Assembly: GCA_947627365.1 (NCBI GenBank)
Contig: CANQVT010000010.1
Coordinates: 1 to 61,560 of the forward strand
Reading direction: 5' to 3'
DNA length: 61,560 nt
DNA from: an uncultured Lachnospiraceae bacterium
GTDB taxonomy: Bacteria > Bacillota > Clostridia > Lachnospirales > Lachnospiraceae
Shown piece after piece: positions 9,209 through 15,480 of the stretch. The notes below the pieces were generated by a model. It had not been told where the DNA came from and made no database searches. It saw nothing but the letters and a program-made list of their open reading frames with translations. Each line of letters starts with the position of its first letter. Position 1 is the stretch's first letter. The translations under genes and the position numbers were made by a program.

Positions 9209-9260
9209 GAAAGAAAAGAGGACATTTTGGCAATCTGCTTTATCCGTTGCCAAAATGCCC
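9209..9260 (-). terminator. Intrinsic terminator after the first Nif11-type peptide gene
   Basis: GGGCATTTTGGCAA and TTGCCAAAATGTCC form a long stem, followed on the minus strand by CTCTTTTCTTT. Stem and loop are nearly identical to the terminator at 10571-10621, showing that whole intergenic segments were copied in this region. Confidence 0.8.
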
Positions 9261-9298
9261 TGCTTTACATGGTTTTCACGCTTCGTGCCTTCGGCGTT

Positions 9299-9526
9299 TT
9301 ATCTGCCGAAAAGACTTCCGACCCATCTCTTGATGGTATCGATGATACCTCCTCCGGCGACTGCCTCAAGCGCGTCGTCCGAGAGCTCGCCGGCAGCACC
9401 GCCAAGCTGATCAAGCAGCTCCTGAGCCTTCTCTGCTGTCACTTCCTTGCCGTACTCCTTCGCGATGGCGATGACCTCCTCCACCGTCTTGGCCTTCTGC
9501 AGCTTTGCAAGCATTTCCTCGTTCAT
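9299..9526 (-). CDS. Nif11-type leader peptide A, core GIIDTIKRWVGSLFGR
   Basis: A 75-residue peptide. Residues 1-58 resemble Nif11-type leaders of ribosomally made natural products (NEEMLAKLQKAKTVEEVIA, KEYGKEVTAEKAQELLDQLG) and end in GELSDDALEAVAGG, a double-glycine processing signal. Cleavage after GG would release about 16 residues, GIIDTIKRWVGSLFGR, a short amphipathic helix with no Cys, Ser or Thr pattern typical of modified peptides. This looks more like an unmodified signal or membrane-active peptide than a cyclised product, but that is inference. The start follows AAGGAGGAGAAGCATC. It is the last gene of a unit with peptide B and the 54-residue peptide, and is closed by a terminator. 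Confidence 0.82.
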   Translation of the reverse strand: MNEEMLAKLQKAKTVEEVIAIAKEYGKEVTAEKAQELLDQLGGAAGELSDDALEAVAGGGIIDTIKRWVGSLFGR

Positions 9527-9557
9527 GATGCTTCTCCTCCTTTTCTTCGATATATAT

Positions 9558-9578
9558 GAAACGCACTAGCATCGTTTC
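9558..9578 (-). repeat. Conserved leader hairpin, copy A
   Basis: GAAACG-N9-CGTTTC, an inverted repeat about 32 nt upstream of peptide A. The same element with the same spacing precedes peptide D, and a degenerate copy precedes peptide B, so the 5' leaders were duplicated with the genes. Confidence 0.55.
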
Positions 9579-9579
9579 C

Positions 9580-9675
9580 TTATTTTTTGCTTTCCTGACT
9601 CAATCTCATCAACCAGGATATGCTGCACCACCAGCATCCCCTGTAGCCCCAGCCCCCTGCGACTGCGGCAAGCGC
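9580..9675 (-). pseudogene. Truncated Nif11-type precursor: GG site and core only
   Basis: Minus-strand reading from 9675 gives ALAAVAGG followed by WGYRGCWWCSISWLMRL and SQESKK then a stop. ALAAVAGG is identical to the end of the leader of peptide D, and the underlying DNA (CTTGCCGCAGTCGCAGG) matches it base for base. The rest of the leader and any start codon are missing; upstream lies the 3' end of the 54-residue peptide gene. This is therefore a precursor remnant whose Trp- and Cys-rich core has survived. It was too short to be listed by length-based gene finding. Confidence 0.6.
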
Positions 9676-9687
9676 GCTCCCCCTTCC

Positions 9688-9852
9688 TTATACTAGCCGC
9701 CGCTGCCGCTGCCGGTCACGCAGACGCGCGTCTTCCTGGTCCGAACCACCATTTTCTCCGCCGACAACCGTCTCCAGCTCTTTTGTCTCCAACTCTTTCG
9801 CTTCCATCTCCTTCGCTTTTCCTAAAATTTCTTCTTTCTTTTCTTCTGACAT
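9688..9852 (-). CDS. Small double-glycine peptide, possibly frameshifted
   Basis: A 54-residue peptide starting MSEEKKEEILGKAKEM after a strong AAGGAGGAAAGTAAAA. The leader has a tandem repeat KELETKELET and ends in VVGG, a plausible double-glycine site, but is unlike the Nif11 leaders around it. In the annotated frame the tail is ENGGSDQEDARLRDRQRQRR, an odd, very basic end. Skipping one base at the GGTGGT run instead gives VVRTRKTRVCVTGSGSGG and a stop only a few codons earlier, which looks far more like a peptide core. Either a one-base frameshift has damaged the gene or the basic tail is real. Confidence 0.55.
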   Translation of the reverse strand: MSEEKKEEILGKAKEMEAKELETKELETVVGGENGGSDQEDARLRDRQRQRRLV

Positions 9853-10035
9853 TTTTACTTTCCTCCTTTTACTTTTTCCTGTTTCCATTCATGCGTTCTC
9901 TTTGCGTCCGGAAGCTCATCCGCCTCCGGAAATCTTAATTTCCTTTCTTCCTCACATCTCTTCTGGCAGTGTGATGGTCTCATGAGCTTTTCAATCTTGT
10001 CCGCCCATCCTCCTTGTCTGTTACACCCTGGCATT

Positions 10036-10326
10036 TTACCTGTCGAAAAGGGCTCCGACCCGGCTCCTGATGGTATCGACGATACCAACCCTTCTGTCCT
10101 CAGCACTCTTCATGTTTCCACCCTCGGCTCTCAGTGGTGTCGACGATACCCCTCCGGCAACTGCATCAAGCGCATCGTCCGAGAGCTCGCCGACAGCGCC
10201 GCCAAGCTGATCAAGCAACTCCTGAGCCTTCTGTGCCGTCACTTCCTTGCCGTACTCCTTCGCGATGGCGATGATCTCCTCCACCGTCCTGGCTTTCTGC
10301 AGCTTTGCAAACATTTCCTCGTTCAT
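10036..10326 (-). CDS. Nif11-type leader peptide B with extended core
   Basis: A 96-residue paralogue of peptide A. The leader is almost identical (NEEMFAKLQKARTVEEIIA through ELSDDALDAVAGG). The tail ends GIVDTIRSRVGALFDR, clearly the same helix as the core of A, but 21 residues (VSSTPLRAEGGNMKSAEDRR and one more) separate it from the GG site. At DNA level the extra 63 bases lie between two copies of GGTRTCGACGATACC, pointing to an in-frame duplication or insertion. The inserted part contains a second Gly-Gly (AEGG). The start at 10326 follows AAGGAGGAGAAACATC; longer upstream reading is not coding. First gene of the unit behind the 10457-10527 repeat promoter. Confidence 0.8.
   Translation of the reverse strand: MNEEMFAKLQKARTVEEIIAIAKEYGKEVTAQKAQELLDQLGGAVGELSDDALDAVAGGVSSTPLRAEGGNMKSAEDRRVGIVDTIRSRVGALFDR
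10073..10150. repeat. Direct repeat bordering the 63-bp insertion in peptide B
   Basis: GGTATCGACGATACC (10073-10087) and GGTGTCGACGATACC (10136-10150) are 63 bp apart, exactly 21 codons. Each is itself a near-palindrome. Peptide gene A has a single copy (GGTATCGATGATACC) at the matching place. Confidence 0.6.
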
Positions 10327-10367
10327 GATGTTTCTCCTCCTTTTCTTTTTTCTTGTTCGATATACAT

Positions 10368-10387
10368 GAAACGCGTTTACGTCGTTC
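10368..10387 (-). repeat. Conserved leader hairpin, copy B (degenerate)
   Basis: GAAACG-N9-CGTTCT before peptide B, the weaker copy of the hairpin seen before peptides A and D. Further upstream the leader shares GATACGCCGCAATGCGG and TTTGTTAGAT with the leader of peptide D. Confidence 0.4.
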
Positions 10388-10456
10388 TCCGGATTTTTGA
10401 TTTCCTGATTCTTGATACGCCGCAATGCGGACTTTGTTAGATGTCTCTCTGATTGG

Positions 10457-10527
10457 ATTATAACATGCTGGCCACTGCTTTTTGAGACCGCTAGACTGAC
10501 GTTTGTGAAATCAAACTCGACTTTTGT
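10457..10527 (-). promoter_or_regulatory. Direct-repeat promoter of the peptide B/A unit
   Basis: GACGTTTGT (10498-10506) and GACTTTTGT (10519-10527) are 21 bp apart. A perfect -10 TATAAT (minus strand, 10457-10462) lies 41 bp from the nearer copy and there is no -35 consensus. The block TTTTGAGACCGCTAGACTGACG also occurs, almost unchanged, before peptide D. Between this promoter and peptide B lies an untranslated leader of about 120 nt. Confidence 0.7.
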
Positions 10528-10570
10528 GCAATTGATGCCCAGCAGAGTGATTGGGGAAACGAGATAAGGG

Positions 10571-10621
10571 AAAGAAAAGCGGGCATTTTGGCAATCTGCT
10601 TTATCCGTTGCCAAAATGCCC
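10571..10621 (-). terminator. Intrinsic terminator after the Cys-rich Nif11-type gene
   Basis: GGGCATTTTGGCAA pairs with TTGCCAAAATGCCC around the loop CGGATAAAGCAGA, followed on the minus strand by GCTTTTCTTTCCC. It ends the D/Cys-rich peptide unit 20 bases after its last stop and is a near copy of the terminator at 9209-9260. Confidence 0.82.
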
Positions 10622-10641
10622 TGCTTTATATGGATATGTTA

Positions 10642-11037
10642 TCAGTGTATCATACAAATATTAACCGGGAATTTGTATTGCATATGCTTACATTGATAGC
10701 AATCGGTATGATAACATGAGCAGTCTCTTCCATGTTTTTTGCAGGTCCAGTCACTGCAGATGTAAAGGCCCGATACGACGAGATGTCCGTACAAATGCGC
10801 TCCCCCGCCGGCGACGGCCTCAAGCTCCGCATCTGAGAGCTCTCCGGTACCGTGAAGCTGCTTGTATATCTCCTGTGCTTCCTCCATGCTCAGCTCTTCG
10901 CCCGCTTCCTTCGCCAACGCAAGGACTTCCTCCGCTGACGCAGCGGCTTTCACCTTCTCGAAAACCTTATTCCGTTTCTCGAAAAGCTCCTGCTCGTTCC
11001 CTGTGACCGTCTTATCGGCATTGATTTTTGCTTCCAT
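10642..11037 (-). CDS. Nif11-type precursor with Cys-rich core
   Basis: A 131-residue peptide with a divergent Nif11-type leader (EEVLALAKEAGEELSMEEAQ, then GELSDAELEAVAGGG) and a core of about 53 residues. The core has seven cysteines in the pattern CSDWTCKKHGRDCSCYHTDC, then YQC and a last Cys near the end, with several His and Tyr. Such spacing fits thioether or disulfide cross-linking, or metal binding; no modifying enzyme (LanM, radical SAM, YcaO) is in the window, so the modification is unknown. The start has AAAGGTGGAAATTCT before ATG. It follows peptide D by 86 nt in one unit and is closed by the terminator at 10571-10621. Confidence 0.8.
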   Translation of the reverse strand: MEAKINADKTVTGNEQELFEKRNKVFEKVKAAASAEEVLALAKEAGEELSMEEAQEIYKQLHGTGELSDAELEAVAGGGAHLYGHLVVSGLYICSDWTCKKHGRDCSCYHTDCYQCKHMQYKFPVNICMIH

Positions 11038-11123
11038 AGAATTTCCACCTTTCTTGTGTCATTTATTGGCAATTCCGCCTTCGACAGATTCGCGGTTCTC
11101 TCCCATCCGAAACAGAGATACCA

Positions 11124-11336
11124 TCATACGTGAACAGGCATTTTTGATGGCCAAAAAATCCCCCCTGCGACTGCGGCAAGCGCGTCGTCCGAGAGCTCGC
11201 CGGCAGCACCACTGAGCTGATCGAGCAGCTCCTGAGCCTTCTGGGTCGTCACTTCCTTGCCGTACTCCTTCGCGATGGCGATGATCTCCTCCACCGTCTT
11301 GGCTTTCCGCAGTTTTGCAATCATTTCCTCGTTCAT
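11124..11336 (-). CDS. Nif11-type leader peptide D, short tail IFWPSKMPVHV
   Basis: A 70-residue peptide with the same leader as A and B (NEEMIAKLRKAKTVEEIIA to ELSDDALAAVAGG) but an 11-residue tail, IFWPSKMPVHV, that shares nothing with theirs. The tail could be a genuine short peptide or the result of a frameshift or truncation. It is the first gene behind the repeat promoter at 11629-11699. The ribosome site (AAAGGAAG) is weaker and farther from the ATG than in its relatives. Confidence 0.75.
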   Translation of the reverse strand: MNEEMIAKLRKAKTVEEIIAIAKEYGKEVTTQKAQELLDQLSGAAGELSDDALAAVAGGIFWPSKMPVHV

Positions 11337-11370
11337 TATGTCCCACTTCCTTTCTTTCTCCGATTTATAT

Positions 11371-11391
11371 GAAACGCACTTGCGTCGTTTC
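11371..11391 (-). repeat. Conserved leader hairpin, copy D
   Basis: GAAACG-N9-CGTTTC about 35 nt before peptide D, same geometry as the copy before peptide A. Could be an mRNA stability hairpin or an operator. Confidence 0.5.
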
Positions 11392-11468
11392 CCGGATTTT
11401 TGCTTTCCTGTTTTTTGATACGCCGCAATGCGGATTTTGTTAGATATTTTCCTGAAATCTCTGGCGAG

Positions 11469-11634
11469 ATTATACCATGTCCATTTTCCGAACCGTGCCC
11501 ACCTCGAAAAACCTTCGGTTTTCCTCGGTCACGGGCATTCGCCCTATGAATCTGTCATCTGACAAAACCGTCTGCAAGCAGTCGTTTTGTCATCTGACAT
11601 CTTCGCACGGCTCATTGCTTTCGCGAAGATTATA
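11469..11634. repeat. 160-bp hairpin-rich insertion in the peptide D leader
   Basis: The leader of D aligns with that of B up to GATTATACCA (11468 on), but B then continues straight into the repeat promoter while D carries about 160 extra bases and then a second GCGAAGATTATACCA (ending 11636). The extra DNA holds three hairpins: AAAACC-TTC-GGTTTT near 11511, GACAAAAC...GTTTTGTC at about 11560-11590, and ATCTTCGC...GCGAAGAT at about 11600-11631. It looks like a small structured repeat inserted with a duplicated target. No coding sequence seen in it. Confidence 0.5.
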
Positions 11635-11699
11635 CCACACTACCCACTACCTTTTGAGACCGCCAGACTGACGTTTATGAAATTAAACCTGACGTTTGT
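11629..11699 (-). promoter_or_regulatory. Direct-repeat promoter of the peptide D/Cys-rich unit
   Basis: GACGTTTAT (11670-11678) and GACGTTTGT (11691-11699) are 21 bp apart, and a TATAAT -10 (minus strand, 11629-11634) lies 41 bp from the nearer copy, the same layout as the peptide B promoter. The gap to the peptide D start is about 290 nt because of the hairpin-rich insertion. Confidence 0.68.
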
Positions 11700-11773
11700 G
11701 AAATCGCTGGTGTGCAACTTAGTAATCTATGATACCAGATCCGGCAGCACCCCTGAACAGCAGCCCGTCAACG

Positions 11774-11814
11774 AAAAAACTCCGCAGATACGTATTTTTA
11801 CGTATCTGCGGAGT
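11774..11814 (-). terminator. Intrinsic terminator after the small gene at 11839
   Basis: A perfect 15-bp stem, ACTCCGCAGATACGT with ACGTATCTGCGGAGT, followed by TTTTTTCGT on the minus strand. It ends transcription coming from the aldo/keto reductase or the small gene and isolates the peptide region. Confidence 0.85.
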
Positions 11815-11838
11815 CAAAGGGGAGGATAAGTATTTATC

Positions 11839-12030
11839 TTATCTTTCGTGTGTTATCATCGGAGGGGGATCCAATGATAAGAGCTTACGCTGATCTCCCG
11901 AGAATTTTCCGTTCGCTTCTCTCGAAGCTTTTCTCTTGAGATCAGTTATAGTATGACCGCTTTTTTCGGGAATATACAGTCCCATACAAACTTTTTCATT
12001 TTTTTCTGCCGTAAAAATACCTGGAAGCAT
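11839..12030 (-). CDS. Small protein of unknown function, 63 residues
   Basis: Not recognised. A 63-residue reading frame beginning MLPGIFTAEKNEKVCMGLY, mildly basic, without membrane segment or signal peptide. In its favour: GGAGGCGTGAA directly before the ATG, position 43 nt after the aldo/keto reductase stop on the same strand, and a strong terminator 25 bases after its stop. Against it: no family resemblance and short length. A chance frame is still possible. Confidence 0.42.
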   Translation of the reverse strand: MLPGIFTAEKNEKVCMGLYIPEKSGHTITDLKRKASREANGKFSGDQRKLLSLDPPPMITHER

Positions 12031-12073
12031 TTCACGCCTCCGGGATTTCTGTTTATAAATTTATGGCACGTTT

Positions 12074-13096
12074 TCAGAACGCTTTCCCTGCCAGTATCTC
12101 CTTATAATCTTTGAGATTCTTCTGCAGAAGCTCCGGCGTGTTCAAGTGGTACGGGCACTTCGCCATACACTGCTCGCAGCGCAGGCACTCCTCGATCTTC
12201 ATCATCTTCGCCTGTCCCTCCGGCGTGAGCCAGTTTCCGGACGGCGAGCGGCGCAGCAACAGCGACATGCGCGCGCAGTTGTTGATCTCGATACCGGCCG
12301 GGCACGGCATGCAGTAGCCGCAGCCGCGGCAGAAATCGCCCATCAGCTCGGCGCGGTCCTTCTCGATCAGCGCGCGGATCTCGTCCGTCATCTTCGGCGG
12401 GTTGTCGATGTAGGAAAGGAATTCCTCAAGCTCGTTCATCCGCTGCACGCCCCAGATCGGGAGCACGTTGTCGAACTGCGCCTCAAACGCGTAGGCCGCC
12501 GCCGAGTTCGTGATCAGACCACCCGAGAGCGCTTTCATCGCGATGAAGCCCATGTCCGCCTCTTTGCACTTTTTCACCAGCGCGATATCCTCGTCGGATG
12601 CCAGATAACAGAACGGGAACTGCAGGGTGTCGTACAGACCGCTCTCGATCGCCTCGTTCGCCACCGCGAGCCGGTGGTTCGTGATGCCGATGTGCCGGAT
12701 CTTGCCCTGCCGCTTCGCCTCCAGCATGCACTCGTACAGCCCGCTTTCGTCGCCCGGTTTCGGGCAGAACGATGGGTTGTGGAACTGATAAATGTCCACA
12801 TAGTCGGTCTTCAGATTCGCAAGCGTCGTCTCCAGATCCTTCCAGAAGCCCTCCGGATCGGTCGAACCGGTCTTCGTGGATATGTACACCTTCCCCCGCA
12901 CATCCGAGAGCGCCAGCCCCAGCTTGTGCTCACTGTCCGAATACCAGCGCGCCGTGTCGAAGAAATTGACGCCGCGTTCGTACGCCGTGCGAAGGATCTT
13001 CACCGCGTCCTCATCGCTGATCCGCTGGATCGGCAGCGCGCCGAATCCGTTCTTGTTCACCACGATCTCTGTCCTGCCAAGTCTCACTGTCTCCAT
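12074..13096 (-). CDS. Aldo/keto reductase with C-terminal 4Fe-4S domain
   Basis: A 340-residue protein. Residues 1-240 form an aldo/keto reductase barrel with the expected catalytic residues (FFDTARWYSDSE for Asp and Tyr, STKTG for Lys, QFHNPS for His). The last about 80 residues carry two ferredoxin-type clusters, CRGCGYCMPCPAGIEINNC and CLRCEQCMAKCP. This combination is common in anaerobes, where electrons may come from ferredoxin rather than NADPH; the substrate is unknown. Start at 13096 (METVRLGRTE) follows AGGAGGAGTGACAAA. It lies downstream of uxaC on the same strand. Confidence 0.9.
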   Translation of the reverse strand: METVRLGRTEIVVNKNGFGALPIQRISDEDAVKILRTAYERGVNFFDTARWYSDSEHKLGLALSDVRGKVYISTKTGSTDPEGFWKDLETTLANLKTDYVDIYQFHNPSFCPKPGDESGLYECMLEAKRQGKIRHIGITNHRLAVANEAIESGLYDTLQFPFCYLASDEDIALVKKCKEADMGFIAMKALSGGLITNSAAAYAFEAQFDNVLPIWGVQRMNELEEFLSYIDNPPKMTDEIRALIEKDRAELMGDFCRGCGYCMPCPAGIEINNCARMSLLLRRSPSGNWLTPEGQAKMMKIEECLRCEQCMAKCPYHLNTPELLQKNLKDYKEILAGKAF

Positions 13097-13192
13097 TTTG
13101 TCACTCCTCCTGCTATTCATAATTTTCTTATATCCAGACTGTCCTTTCCTGCCTTTGATCGCCCGTCTTCTGAAGCATCAATCGATTCAATC

Positions 13193-14590
13193 TTACACGT
13201 CAAATCCAAAAAAGCGGTTTGTATTGTGATAACAGACATCCTCGACGAGTGTCGCAAGCTGCGCCCTGTCGTACGGATATTGTCCGCTCTCCACCCACTC
13301 TCCAATCAGCTCGCAGAGAATACGTCGGAAATACTCGTGCCTTGTATAGCTGGTGAAGGAGCGGGAATCCGTCAGCATCCCGACAAAAGCTCCCAGCATC
13401 CCGTTGTTCGCAAGCTCAGTCAGCTGGCTGCGCATCCCGGCGCGGTTGTCGTTGAACCACCAGGCGCTGCCGTGCTGAATGCGTCCGACGCCGCCTCCCT
13501 GAAAACAGCCGGCGATGCTGACAAGCGCCGTATTGTCGTTCGGGTTCAGCGAGTAGAGGATCATCTTCGGCAGGCCGCCGTTTCGCGCGAAGGCGTTCAG
13601 CAACGGCGCCACGTTCTCCACACCGGAGCGGCTGTTCACCGCGTCGAAGCCGGTGTCCGGCCCGAGCGCCGCGAACTGCGGCTTGTTGTTGTCACGCAGG
13701 CAGCCGAAATGGATCTGCATGACCCAATCGAGCTCCGCGTATTTTTTCGCGCAGGCAATCGTCACCAGCGTCTTGTAGGCGTCCGCCTCCTCCTTCGAAG
13801 GAGCCGTCCCCTCCATCGCCTTCTGGAAAGCCCGCTGCGCTACAGCCACATCCGGCTTAGCATACATGCAGTAATCCAGACCGTGATCCGCGCACAGGCA
13901 GCCATGTGCTGCAAAGAAATCAATTCGTTCGTACAGAGCCTCTATCACATCGTCCGCGCAGCCGATCTCTCTCCCGGTCGTCTCCGAAAGCCTGTGAATA
14001 TAGTCCGCAAAGCCCGCCTTCTCAACATTCACCGCCTTGTCCGGACGGAAAGCAGGCAGCACCTTAATCTCCATCGTCCGGTCGGCGGCGATCATCTCAT
14101 GCCAATGGAGATCGTCGCAGGGATCGTCCGTCGTACAAATCGCCCGGACGTCAAATTTCCGCATCAGTTCCCGCGCGCTGTATTTCTTCAGGACTTCATT
14201 ACAGCGGTCATAAATCTCGTCCGCATTGTCCGCGTTCAGCGGCTCATAGATGTCGAACACCCGCTGCAGCTCGAGATGGCTCCAGTGGTACAGAGGGTTC
14301 CCGATCAGCCGCGGCAGCGCCGAGGCGTAGGCCCGGAATTTTTCTCTCGGATCTCCATCCCCGGTGACGAGCTCCTCCGGAACGCCCCCGGCGCGCATCT
14401 GTCTCCACTTATAGTGATCCCCGCCGAGCCAGACCTCTGAAATGTTGTCAAAGCTGCGATCCTCCGCAATCTCCTGCGGATTGATGTGGCAGTGATAATC
14501 GATAATCGGCATGTGCTCCGCGACTTCGTGATACAGCCGCTCTGCCGTCGGCGTCGACAGCAGAAAATCCTGATCCATGAAATTCTTCAT
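13193..14590 (-). CDS. uxaC: Glucuronate (uronate) isomerase
   Basis: Converts glucuronate to fructuronate and galacturonate to tagaturonate, the entry step of hexuronate use. The 465-residue length is normal. It belongs to the amidohydrolase fold, with the metal motif DYHCHINPQEIAEDR and later conserved segments DDPCDDLHWH, MQIHFGCLRDNN, GPDTGFDAVN and ARHEYFRR-like YTRHEYFRRILC near the end. The start has GAGGAGGTCCGT before ATG. No other uronate genes (uxaB, uxuA, kdgK) are next to it, so it may work with enzymes encoded elsewhere; the neighbouring aldo/keto reductase could act on a related sugar but this is only positional. Confidence 0.96.
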   Translation of the reverse strand: MKNFMDQDFLLSTPTAERLYHEVAEHMPIIDYHCHINPQEIAEDRSFDNISEVWLGGDHYKWRQMRAGGVPEELVTGDGDPREKFRAYASALPRLIGNPLYHWSHLELQRVFDIYEPLNADNADEIYDRCNEVLKKYSARELMRKFDVRAICTTDDPCDDLHWHEMIAADRTMEIKVLPAFRPDKAVNVEKAGFADYIHRLSETTGREIGCADDVIEALYERIDFFAAHGCLCADHGLDYCMYAKPDVAVAQRAFQKAMEGTAPSKEEADAYKTLVTIACAKKYAELDWVMQIHFGCLRDNNKPQFAALGPDTGFDAVNSRSGVENVAPLLNAFARNGGLPKMILYSLNPNDNTALVSIAGCFQGGGVGRIQHGSAWWFNDNRAGMRSQLTELANNGMLGAFVGMLTDSRSFTSYTRHEYFRRILCELIGEWVESGQYPYDRAQLATLVEDVCYHNTNRFFGFDV

Positions 14591-14673
14591 ACGGACCTCC
14601 TCGTCTTTCTCCCAGCGTCTTTCTCCGTGAACCGGTCTGATTTCTGCATGAAGGCCGGTTTCTTATCCTGCAT

Positions 14674-15456
14674 CTATCTTCTCCCGGTCAGGTCCTTGAC
14701 GACCTCTCCCGCGAGGATCAGCCCGGCAACCGGCGGCACAAACGCCACAGATCCCGGAACCGCACGCCGCCCGGGCGGGGGCAATTCTCTTTCTTCCCCT
14801 TTCTCCAAAAGCGTCAATCTCTCAGACTGCGAAAGTTCTTCTCCCATATGTCCGGACAATCTCCCGGACGATATCGGCTCCTCCCGCGAGTACACAACCT
14901 TCAGCCGCTCTACCCCGCGCTTTTTCAATTCCCTGCGCATGACCTTCGCGAGCGGACAGACCGAAGTCTCATAGATGTCCGCCACCTCAAAGCGCGTCGG
15001 ATCCAGCTTGTTTCCCGTGCCCATGCTGCTGATGATCGGCACGCCCGTTCTCTGCGCCTCCAGCACAAGCGCGATCTTGGCCGTGACCGTGTCGACTGCG
15101 TCCACCACATAGGAATACTTAGAAAAGTCAAACAGATTCTTCGTCTCCGGCAGGTAGAAGCAGCGATGGGTCTCCACCCGCGCCTCCGGGTTGATATCTA
15201 AAACGCGCTCCCGCATGACATCGGCCTTCGCCCTGCCGACCGTGCTGTGCGTCGCGATGATCTGGCGGTTCAGGTTCGTGAGGCACACCTCGTCGCTGTC
15301 GATCAGATCGAGCGCGCCCACGCCGCTGCGCGCCAGCGCTTCCACGACATAGCCGCCCACGCCTCCGATTCCGAACACGGCGACGCGTGCGCTTCGTAGC
15401 TTCTCCATCGCTTCCGCCCCGAGCAGGAGCTCTGTTCTCGCAAACTGATCCTGCAT
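14674..15456 (-). CDS. tcdA: tRNA threonylcarbamoyladenosine dehydratase (ThiF/E1-like)
   Basis: An ATP-dependent E1-like enzyme that cyclises t6A to ct6A at position 37 of tRNAs reading ANN codons. The N-terminal Rossmann part shows GIGGVGGYVVEALARSG and DLIDSDEVCLTNLNRQI, the nucleotide-binding pattern of this family. The segment DAVDTVTAKIAL and the ending GSVAFVPPVAGLILAGEVVKDL are also typical. Length (260) is normal. The start follows AGAAGGATTTGAA. It stands alone between uxaC and the ABC exporter pair, 24 nt after the exporter stop, so it may be read from the exporter promoter. Confidence 0.93.
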   Translation of the reverse strand: MQDQFARTELLLGAEAMEKLRSARVAVFGIGGVGGYVVEALARSGVGALDLIDSDEVCLTNLNRQIIATHSTVGRAKADVMRERVLDINPEARVETHRCFYLPETKNLFDFSKYSYVVDAVDTVTAKIALVLEAQRTGVPIISSMGTGNKLDPTRFEVADIYETSVCPLAKVMRRELKKRGVERLKVVYSREEPISSGRLSGHMGEELSQSERLTLLEKGEERELPPPGRRAVPGSVAFVPPVAGLILAGEVVKDLTGRR

Positions 15457-15480
15457 TTCAAATCCTTCTTTCCATGTATA

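Noticed and set aside
9855-10106. An 83-codon minus-strand frame overlapping the end of peptide B
   Set aside because: It mixes the tail of peptide B in another frame with leader DNA of the 54-residue peptide and has no ribosome site.
6914-11699. The 21-bp repeats as a CRISPR array
   Set aside because: There are at most three units in a row, no spacers of constant unique sequence, and the units keep fixed distance to -10 boxes.
12146-14440. A 764-codon plus-strand frame across the aldo/keto reductase and uxaC
   Set aside because: It runs antisense to two clear enzymes and through the gap between them; composition is Arg/His-rich noise.
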